From assembly GCA_035689115.1 (NCBI GenBank), contig DASSMA010000064.1, positions 62,001 to 126,000 on the forward strand: a stretch of DNA of 64,000 bases. Direction: 5' to 3'. Below are positions 58,458 to 64,000 of the stretch, in pieces. The position numbers and the translations under genes are program-made. The DNA comes from JAHFUS01 sp035689115 (GTDB lineage: Bacteria; Actinomycetota; Acidimicrobiia; Acidimicrobiales; GCA-2861595). How positions within the stretch are numbered: the first letter of the stretch is position 1; each line of letters opens with the position of its first letter. The notes under the pieces are model-generated. The model had not been told where the DNA came from. It ran no database searches and was given only the letters and a program-made list of their open reading frames with translations.

Positions 58458-59426
58458 GTGAGGCGACCTGGACGGCTCGTGCTGGTGCTGCTGGCGGCGA
58501 CGCTGCCGCTCGCGGCGTGCGGCGGCGACAACAAGTCCGACGAGGCCGGGGGGACCACCACGACGGCGGCGTCGATGCCGAAGTTCGAGGCCGGCACGAC
58601 GATGGCCAAGCTCCAGCAGAAGGGCAAGATCGTCGTCGGCACCAAGTTCAACCAGCTGGGGTCGGGCCTGAAGAACCCCGTCACCGGCAAGCTCGAGGGC
58701 TTCGACATCGAGATCGCCAAGCTCCTCGCCGCCGGCATCTTCGGCGGCAAGGCCGAGGACATGGGCGACAAGATCGAGTTCAAGGAGACCATCTCCGGCG
58801 TGCGGGAGGCGGTCATCCAGAACGGCGAGGTCGACATGGTCGTCGCCACCTACACGATCAACGACACCCGCAAGACCCAGGTCGACTTCGCCGGGCCCTA
58901 CGTCATCGACGGCCAGACGGTGATGGTGAAGTCCGACAACTCCACGATCAAGGCGCTCGCCGACCTGAACGGCAAGAAGGTCTGCACCGGGCGCGGCTCC
59001 ACGACGCCGGCCAACCTCCAGAAGCTCCAGATCACGCCGTCGGAGGTGGTGCTGCGCGACACCTACCCGGAGTGCGCCGACGAGCTGCGCCAGGGCCGGG
59101 TCGACGCCGAGGTCACCGACCGCGGCATCCTCCTCGGCCTGGCCTCGTCGAGCAACGGCGCCTTCAAGCTGGTGGGCATCGACGTCAGCAAGGAGCCGCT
59201 GGGCATCGGCCTCAAGAAGGGCGACGACGCGTTCCGCGACTTCCTCAACACCCGGCTGGAGCAGATCGAGAAGAGCGGCGAGTGGGCCAAGGCCTACGCC
59301 GCCACGCTCGGCAAGCTCGGCCTGGCCACGCCCGAGCCCCCGCCCGTCGACCGCTACCCGAGCACCGGCACGGCCACCAGCCTGGCCACCACCACCACGA
59401 CGGCCGCCACCACCACCACGTCCTGA
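58458..59426 (+). CDS. glutamate/polar amino acid-binding lipoprotein
   Basis: 322 residues, GTG after AGGAGG. Lipobox LAAC closes the signal peptide, then a short Thr-rich linker. The SBP family 3 domain follows (GKIVVGTKFNQLG, GFDIEIAKLLAAGIFG, EVDMVVATYTINDTRKTQVDFAGPY, KVCTGRGSTTPANLQ). A Thr-rich C-terminal tail (SLATTTTTAATTTTS) is unusual and perhaps glycosylated. It binds glutamate or a similar amino acid outside the membrane and delivers it to the two permeases. Confidence 0.93.
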   Translation: MRRPGRLVLVLLAATLPLAACGGDNKSDEAGGTTTTAASMPKFEAGTTMAKLQQKGKIVVGTKFNQLGSGLKNPVTGKLEGFDIEIAKLLAAGIFGGKAEDMGDKIEFKETISGVREAVIQNGEVDMVVATYTINDTRKTQVDFAGPYVIDGQTVMVKSDNSTIKALADLNGKKVCTGRGSTTPANLQKLQITPSEVVLRDTYPECADELRQGRVDAEVTDRGILLGLASSSNGAFKLVGIDVSKEPLGIGLKKGDDAFRDFLNTRLEQIEKSGEWAKAYAATLGKLGLATPEPPPVDRYPSTGTATSLATTTTTAATTTTS

Positions 59427-59437
59427 GGGTCCCTGAC

Positions 59438-60085
59438 GTGGGGGTCGTGCGCGACAACCTCGACGTCTTCCTCCTCGGCATGCGCACCACGGTGCTGCTC
59501 ACCGTGCTGTCCTACGCGGCGGCGCTGGTGATCGGCACCGTGGTGGCCGCCTGCCGGGTGAGCCCGGTGCCGCCGCTGCGGGCGGCCGGCACGGCCTACG
59601 TGGGCGTGGTGCGCAACACGCCGCTGGCGGTGCTGATCATCCTGTTCTTCTCCGGACTGCCCGACGCCGGGGTCATCGTGCAGTCGCGGTTCGTGTCGGC
59701 GGTGATCGTGCTGTCGGCCTACACCGGCGCCTTCGTGGCCGAAGCCCTGCGCGCCGGCGTCAACTCGGTGTCGCGCGGCCAGGCGGAGGCGGCCCGGGCC
59801 CTCGGCCTCACCTTCCCGCAGGTGCTGTGGCTGGTGGTCATCCCCCAGGCGTTCCGCACCGTGGTGGCCCCCCTCGGCAGCATCTTCATCGCCCTCATCA
59901 AGAACAGCTCGCTGGCCGCCCTGATCTCGGTCCACGAGCTGGCCTTCACCACCCAGGAGCTGCTCAACGAGACCGCCCGGCCGATCCCGGTCTTCGCCGG
60001 CGCGGCCGCCGCCTACCTCGCCCTCGCCCTTCCGAGCGGGGTGGCCGTGGCCCGCCTCGAGCGGGCGCTGGCGATCCGCCGGTGA
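59438..60085 (+). CDS. amino acid ABC transporter permease 1 (HisM/GluC-like)
   Basis: 215 residues from GTG. Five membrane helices. The EAA loop is EALRAGVNSVSRGQAEAARALGLTFPQVLWLVVIPQAF (given as landmarks: EALRAGVNSVSRG, QAEAARALGL). An N-terminal VVRNTPLAVLIILFF segment is typical. Together with permease 2 it forms the channel of the amino-acid importer. The stop overlaps the next start. Confidence 0.93.
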   Translation: MGVVRDNLDVFLLGMRTTVLLTVLSYAAALVIGTVVAACRVSPVPPLRAAGTAYVGVVRNTPLAVLIILFFSGLPDAGVIVQSRFVSAVIVLSAYTGAFVAEALRAGVNSVSRGQAEAARALGLTFPQVLWLVVIPQAFRTVVAPLGSIFIALIKNSSLAALISVHELAFTTQELLNETARPIPVFAGAAAAYLALALPSGVAVARLERALAIRR

Positions 60086-60972
60086 CGGCCACCGCCTTCG
60101 CCGACGGGCTCGGGCCGCGGGGCCGCCGCCGCGTCCTCGTCGCAACCGTCGTGTCGTCGCTGCTGCTCGCCGCCCTGGTGGCCGCCGGCCTCCGCCGCCT
60201 TCAGGCCAACGGCCAGCTGCGGGCCGAGAACTGGCGCCCGTTCACCGACGTGCGGGTCCTGCGCTTCTTCCTCGGCGGCATGATCAACACGATGCGGGCG
60301 GCGGGTGCCGCCATGGTCCTGGCCCTCGCCACCGGCGGCCTGCTGGCGCTGGCCCGGCTGGCCCGCACCCGGTGGCTGCGCTGGCCGGCGACCGCCTACG
60401 TGGAGCTGTTCCGGGGGCTGCCGCTGTACGTGCTCATCCTCTTCTGCGGCTTCGGGTTGCCGGCGCTCGACATCCACCCCGGCCCCTTCCGGGCCCTGGT
60501 GCTGGCGCTCACCCTCTACAACGGCGCCGTCCTGGCCGAGATCTTCCGGGCCGGGATCCTCTCCCTCGACCGCGGCCAGAGCGAGGCTGCGTTCTCGCTG
60601 GGGCTGGTCTACCGCCAGGCGATGGCGTACGTCGTGGTGCCGCAGGCGGTGCGGCGCATGGTGCCGGCCATCGTCAGCCAGCTGGTCACCCTGCTGAAGG
60701 ACACCTCGCTCGGCGTGGCGATCTTCTACGAGGAGCTGCTCAGCCGGGCCCGCATCAACGCCGTGTTCACCCAGCGCACGCTGCCGTCGCTGGCGGTGGT
60801 GGCGGTGGTCTACATCGTGCTCAACGCCACCCTCAGCCGGGTGGCGTCGCGCCTCGAGGCCCGCCAGCGGCGCCGCTACGGCGCCGGGCGCATCGCCGTC
60901 AGGGGGGTGGAGGACCTGGCGGTCACCACCGCCAAGGGGGCGGCAGCCGTGGAGGGCGACGGGCTCACGTAG
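60082..60972 (+). CDS. amino acid ABC transporter permease 2 (GluD-like)
   Basis: 296 residues, GTG overlapping the previous stop. An extra N-terminal helix precedes the five-helix core; FFLGGMINTMRAAGAAMVLAL and VELFRGLPLYVLILFCGFG are family landmarks, and the EAA loop contains ILSLDRGQSEAAFSLGL and VVPQAVRRMVP. A 35-residue C-terminal cytoplasmic tail is present as in GluD. It is followed after 9 bp by rsmD. Confidence 0.93.
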   Translation: MTATAFADGLGPRGRRRVLVATVVSSLLLAALVAAGLRRLQANGQLRAENWRPFTDVRVLRFFLGGMINTMRAAGAAMVLALATGGLLALARLARTRWLRWPATAYVELFRGLPLYVLILFCGFGLPALDIHPGPFRALVLALTLYNGAVLAEIFRAGILSLDRGQSEAAFSLGLVYRQAMAYVVVPQAVRRMVPAIVSQLVTLLKDTSLGVAIFYEELLSRARINAVFTQRTLPSLAVVAVVYIVLNATLSRVASRLEARQRRRYGAGRIAVRGVEDLAVTTAKGAAAVEGDGLT

Positions 60973-60981
60973 CCTGCGCCG

Positions 60982-61530
60982 GTGCGCGTGGTGGCGGGGT
61001 CGGCAAAGGGCAGGCGGCTCAACGCGCCCGACGGCCTGGGCGTGCGGCCCACCGGCGACCGGGTCCGGGAGGCGGTGTTCGACATGCTCGCCTCCCTCGA
61101 CGTGGTGCAGTACCGGCGGATCGCCGACCTCTTCGCCGGGACGGGGGCCATGGGCATCGAGGCGCTGTCGCAGGGCGCGGCGGCCGCCTTCTTCGTGGAG
61201 CGGGAGCCGGCCGCCCTCGACGTGATCCGCACCAACCTGGTGGTCACCGGCCTCTACTCCCGGGCCACCGTGGTGCCCGGCGACGTGCTCGACTGGCTGG
61301 CGACGGCGCCCCCGGTCGACGTGGCGCTCATCGACCCGCCCTACGCCTTCGAGGAGTGGCCGGCGGTGCTGGAGCGGGTCCAGGCCGGCACCCTGGTGCT
61401 GGAGAGCGACCACGAGCTCGACCTGGGCCCCCGCTGGGAGGCCCTCAAGTCGAGGCGCTATGGCGGTACGGTGGTCACCCTGGCGCAGCCAGCCGCCGCC
61501 CCCCCAGCCGACGAGAAAGGCAGCGAGTGA
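60982..61530 (+). CDS. rsmD: 16S rRNA (guanine966-N2)-methyltransferase
   Basis: 182 residues from GTG (RVVAGSAKGRRLNAPDG). Family motifs: RPTGDRVREAVFDML, SAM site ADLFAGTGAMGIEALSQGA and the catalytic DPPYAFEEW. It methylates the 30S subunit rRNA. The gene starts shortly after the transporter and its stop overlaps coaD, the usual rsmD-coaD pair. Confidence 0.95.
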   Translation: MRVVAGSAKGRRLNAPDGLGVRPTGDRVREAVFDMLASLDVVQYRRIADLFAGTGAMGIEALSQGAAAAFFVEREPAALDVIRTNLVVTGLYSRATVVPGDVLDWLATAPPVDVALIDPPYAFEEWPAVLERVQAGTLVLESDHELDLGPRWEALKSRRYGGTVVTLAQPAAAPPADEKGSE

Positions 61531-62009
61531 GGACCGCCCTGTTCCCGGGCTCCTTCGACCCCCTGCACAACGGGCACCTTGAGGTGATCGAGACGGCCGC
61601 CAAGCTGTTCGACTCGGTCATCGTGGCCGCCCTGCGCAATCCGCAGAAGGGCGAGCCGCTCTTCAGCCTCGAGGACCGCCGCGAGATGATCGACGAGTCC
61701 CTCACCCACCTGCCCAACGTGCGGGTGGAGTTCTTCGGGGCGCTGGTGGTCGACGTGGCGAGGGAGGTGGGGGCCGACGTCATCGTGAAGGGCCTCCGGG
61801 TGGCGTCCGACTTCGAGCACGAGCTCCAGATGGCCCAGATGAACGAGGCGATCTCGGGGATCGTCACGGTGTTCATCCCTTGCGCCACCTCGTCGTCGTT
61901 CATCGCCTCGTCGCTGATCAGGGAGATCGCCCGCCTGGGAGCGCCGGAGCGGGTGGGCCCCATGGTCCCCGAACCGGTGGCCAAGCGACTCCAGGAACGG
62001 TGGTCCTGA
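61527..62009 (+). CDS. coaD: phosphopantetheine adenylyltransferase
   Basis: 160 residues, GTG overlapping rsmD. Nucleotidyltransferase motif FPGSFDPLHNGHLEV with HxGH, KGLRVASDFEHELQMAQMN, and the C-terminal IASSLIREIARLG (ISSSxIRE variant). It makes dephospho-CoA; the product CoA also feeds carrier-protein priming, such as the two NRPS carriers. Confidence 0.96.
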   Translation: MRTALFPGSFDPLHNGHLEVIETAAKLFDSVIVAALRNPQKGEPLFSLEDRREMIDESLTHLPNVRVEFFGALVVDVAREVGADVIVKGLRVASDFEHELQMAQMNEAISGIVTVFIPCATSSSFIASSLIREIARLGAPERVGPMVPEPVAKRLQERWS

Positions 62010-62569
62010 TGGAGAACGGCGACCAGGTGGACACCGAGACCCTCCTCCGCCGGGTCATCGAGATCGTCAACAACGCCAAGCCCATGCCGCTGTCCACCAC
62101 CGTCCGGGTGGAGAAGGACGAGGTGCTCGAACTGCTCGACGACGCCCTCGAGCGCCTCCCCGAGGAGATCCGCAAGGCGCGCTGGCTGCTCAAGGAGCGC
62201 GAGGAGTACCTGGCCCAGGCCAAGCGCGACGCCGACGAGATCCTCGACGCCGCCCGGGTGCGGGCCGAGCGGATGGTGCAGCGCACCGACATCGTGCGCA
62301 CGGCCAACCAGGTGGCCCGCAAGACGGTCGACCAGGCCCGCGAGGAGGGCCGGCGCCTGCGCCACGAGGCCGACGACTACTGCGACCAGAAGCTGGCCGC
62401 CTTCGAGATCGTCCTCGAACGCACCACCAAGACGGTGCAGGCCGGGCGGGAGAAGCTCCGGGCCACGGTCGACGACCCCGATGCCGCCGTCGGCATGGGC
62501 CCCGACGCCCTCGGTGCCGCCGAGGGCGTCGACGACGCCTTCTTCGACCAGGACCAGCAGCATCCGTAG
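62009..62569 (+). CDS. DivIVA/Wag31-like coiled-coil protein
   Basis: 186 residues, start sharing one base with the coaD stop. Mostly a charged helix: LLRRVIEIVNNAKPMPLSTTVRVEKDEVLELLDDAL, then LLKEREEYLAQAKRDADEILDAARVRAER and REEGRRLRHEADDYCDQKL. This helix pattern is common in actinobacterial ATP synthase-b-like or DivIVA-like proteins found between coaD and rpmF. Probably a scaffold in cell-wall or division complexes; function not proven. Confidence 0.82.
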   Translation: MENGDQVDTETLLRRVIEIVNNAKPMPLSTTVRVEKDEVLELLDDALERLPEEIRKARWLLKEREEYLAQAKRDADEILDAARVRAERMVQRTDIVRTANQVARKTVDQAREEGRRLRHEADDYCDQKLAAFEIVLERTTKTVQAGREKLRATVDDPDAAVGMGPDALGAAEGVDDAFFDQDQQHP

Positions 62570-62581
62570 ACTTCGCTCTCT

Positions 62582-62599
62582 ATGGTTCGCTCCGCCCCG
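62582..62599 (+). repeat. stop-codon-linked repeat, copy 5 (5-prime fragment)
   Basis: ATGGTTCGCTCCGCCCCG differs from the start of copy 1 at one of 18 bases. It lies 13 bp after the stop of the coiled-coil gene, in its sense, and leads into the hairpin at 62611. The rest of the repeat is absent. Confidence 0.65.
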
Positions 62600-62610
62600 C
62601 ATCCACTGGT

Positions 62611-62655
62611 CTGGTCGGTGAACCGGTACGCGTGGCGCACCGGTGCACCGACCAG
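62611..62655 (+). promoter_or_regulatory. long hairpin just upstream of the DUF177 gene
   Basis: CTGGTCGGTG / CACCGACCAG (10 bp), one A-G mismatch, then ACCGGT / ACCGGT (6 bp) around an 11-nt loop. It ends a few bases before GGCAGG and the GTG at 62667. It may end the upstream transcript or control translation of DUF177-rpmF-plsX. Confidence 0.6.
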
Positions 62656-62666
62656 GGCAGGTTGAC

Positions 62667-63176
62667 GTGGCTGGCAGCCCCTTCGTCGTGGGCGTCGGCC
62701 CTCTTCTGCGCGTCCCCGGCGACCGCCGCCGGGAGGTGCGGCGCGGCCCGCTGCCGGGCCTGGCCGTCACCGGGGCGGCGGTGCCCGACGACGCCGAGGT
62801 CGAGGTCGACGTGATGCTCGACGGCGTGCCCGGCGGGGTGGTCGCCACCGGCACCGTCACCGCCCCGTGGCGGGGCCAGTGCCGGCGCTGCCTGGCCGAC
62901 GCCGGCGGCACGGTCGCCGTCGAGGTCAGGGAGGTCTTCGAGGAGGCTGGCGACCCCGAGCAGACCTATCCGCTGCGCGGCGACCGCATCGACCTGGCCC
63001 CGCTCGCCCGTGACGCCGTGCTGCTCGAGCTGCCCCTCGCCCCCCTGTGCCGCGACGACTGCTCCGGCCTGTGCCCGGTCTGCGGCGCCGACCGCAACCA
63101 GGCGCCGTGCGCCTGCGACCCCACGGCCGGGGACCCCCGCTGGGCGGCGCTCGACGCCCTCCGACCCCAGCGCTGA
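62667..63176 (+). CDS. DUF177 (YceD-like) protein
   Basis: 169 residues from GTG 62667 (AGSPFVVGVGPLLRVPG), with GGCAGG upstream; a GTG 24 bp earlier lies inside the hairpin and is less likely. It has the family signature QCRRCLADAGG and the C-terminal cysteine cluster CRDDCSGLCPVCGADRN. DUF177 genes precede rpmF in most bacteria and the protein is implicated in 23S rRNA/ribosome assembly. The CxxC set may bind zinc. Confidence 0.92.
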   Translation: MAGSPFVVGVGPLLRVPGDRRREVRRGPLPGLAVTGAAVPDDAEVEVDVMLDGVPGGVVATGTVTAPWRGQCRRCLADAGGTVAVEVREVFEEAGDPEQTYPLRGDRIDLAPLARDAVLLELPLAPLCRDDCSGLCPVCGADRNQAPCACDPTAGDPRWAALDALRPQR

Positions 63177-63213
63177 ACGAAGCACCACCACCGGAACCGA
63201 GAGAGAGCCCATC

Positions 63214-63393
63214 ATGGCCGTCCCGAAGAAGAAGACCTCCAAGGCCAAGAGCCGCAGCCGGCGGGCCAGCAACTGGACGCTGGCTGCGCCGCCCCGCAGC
63301 ACCTGCCCCCAGTGCCGGCAGACCAAGCTGCCCCACGTCGTCTGCCCGAACTGCGGGTGGTACGGCGGCCGCCAGGCCATCGACGTCGAATAG
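63214..63393 (+). CDS. rpmF: 50S ribosomal protein L32
   Basis: 59 residues: AVPKKKTSKAKSRSRRASNW, then CPQCRQTKLPHVVCPNCGWYGGR with two CxxC pairs, the zinc-binding form. A GAGAGAG purine stretch precedes the ATG. It lies between DUF177 and plsX, the standard order. Confidence 0.97.
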   Translation: MAVPKKKTSKAKSRSRRASNWTLAAPPRSTCPQCRQTKLPHVVCPNCGWYGGRQAIDVE

Positions 63394-63400
63394 GAAGCCG

Positions 63401-64000
63401 ATGCTTCCCATAGCTGTCGACGCCATGGGGCACGACCGGGGCCCCTCCGACATCGTCGCGGGCGCCCGCCGGGCGGCCGAGCAGGGCGCCCCGGTGGTCC
63501 TCGTGGGCCGGCCGGAGGAGCTGGGCGACACGGGCGGGCTGGAGGTGTGGCCGGCGTCCGAGGTCATCGAGATGACCGACGACGTGGCCGCCGCCGTGCG
63601 CCGCAAGAAGGACTCGTCGGTGGTGCGTTCGGCCGAGGCGGTCCGCGACGGCCGGGCCGGCGCCATGGTGAGTGCCGGCAACACGGGCGCCGCCATGGGG
63701 GCCGCCCTCCTGCGGATGGGCCGGATCCCCGGCATCAGCCGGCCGGGCATCGCCACCACCTTTCCTGTGCCGGGGTCGGGTCCCACCGTGATCCTCGACG
63801 TCGGCGCCAACCCCGAGTGCTCGCCCGAGATGCTGGTGCAGTTCGCCCAGATGGGCGCCGCCTTCTGCTCGCTCCGCCACGGCATCGAGCGCCCCCGCAC
63901 CGCCCTGCTCTCCAACGGCGAGGAGTCCTCCAAGGGCACGTCGGCGGTGAAGGCGGCCCACGCCCTCCTGGCCGACCCCACCGTCCTGGCCGGGTCGGGC
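63401..64000 (+). CDS. plsX: phosphate acyltransferase PlsX (3-prime end cut by window)
   Basis: 200 residues are visible before the window ends. The start MLPIAVDAMGHDRGP is characteristic, followed by DDVAAAVRRKKDSSVV, GAMVSAGNTGAAMGAALLRMGRIPGISRP and VILDVGANPECSPEML. PlsX makes acyl-phosphate from acyl-ACP for phospholipid synthesis. It lies 7 bp after rpmF. Confidence 0.96.
   Translation, partial: MLPIAVDAMGHDRGPSDIVAGARRAAEQGAPVVLVGRPEELGDTGGLEVWPASEVIEMTDDVAAAVRRKKDSSVVRSAEAVRDGRAGAMVSAGNTGAAMGAALLRMGRIPGISRPGIATTFPVPGSGPTVILDVGANPECSPEMLVQFAQMGAAFCSLRHGIERPRTALLSNGEESSKGTSAVKAAHALLADPTVLAGSG

Noticed and set aside
1..64000. tRNA, rRNA, CRISPR array, transposase or phage genes
   Set aside because: Looked for in intergenic regions and among the frames; none recognised.

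Overview
The window is very GC-rich (by eye above 70 %), dense with GTG/TTG starts and ATGA/GTGA stop-start overlaps, and fits an actinobacterium. The housekeeping block at the right (zinc-type rpmB, a DAK2 protein, recG, rsmD, coaD, a DivIVA-like protein, DUF177, rpmF, plsX), a GTP-type PEP carboxykinase, a UvrD2-type helicase with an HRDC domain, and mycothiol-linked families (PIG-L deacetylase, TIGR03086) all agree. A deep-branching class such as Acidimicrobiia is my best guess, but that is inference.

Region 1 (1-19.6 kb) is an accessory, probably biosynthetic, region. An overlapping operon encodes a GT2 glycosyltransferase, a small coiled-coil protein, a second glycosyltransferase, a SagB/ThcOx-type FMN dehydrogenase and two ABC-2 permeases (1-5745). 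It is followed by a two-protein NRPS: A domain interrupted by a methyltransferase, carrier, condensation-like domain (5900-9949), then A-carrier (9946-11826). Next come a GT1 glycosyltransferase on the minus strand, a DrrA-type ABC ATPase, a BAAT-type alpha/beta hydrolase, a SnoaL-like protein, a lipoprotein, a membrane-anchored double Vgb-type propeller and a stand-alone SpaB_C (thiopeptide-type) protein. The simplest reading is a short, methylated and possibly oxidised and glycosylated peptide made on two carriers, released in trans and exported by the split ABC transporter. There is no TE domain, LanB dehydratase or precursor peptide in the window, so the product and the roles of the RiPP-type enzymes stay open.

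Region 2 (19.6-31.2 kb) holds a lipoprotein, secreted and DUF4012 envelope proteins, a large NB-ARC/LuxR regulator, asnB followed by a glycosyltransferase remnant, a sigma-region-4-like small protein, a DUF2505 protein and UvrD2. Region 3 (31.7-47.7 kb) holds an alpha/beta hydrolase, a membrane-fused MurF-like ligase and a Ddl-like ATP-grasp enzyme in one operon. It continues with a zincin, TrpB2, an ACT protein, peptide deformylase, PH-domain and membrane proteins, a coupled Rieske / GH1-like pair, PIG-L deacetylase, maleylacetate-reductase-like dehydrogenase, and small ABM, VOC and RAM proteins. Region 4 (47.8-64 kb) has an S9 peptidase and pckG converging on a strong hairpin, then thiL-thiD and the conserved housekeeping block, which is interrupted by an amino-acid ABC transporter.

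Apart from genes, a short structured repeat occurs at least four times, each time just after a stop codon and in the sense of that gene. There is also a 158-bp element with terminal inverted repeats upstream of thiL, and several strong hairpins in leaders or between genes. I saw no tRNA, rRNA, CRISPR array, IS transposase or phage gene.
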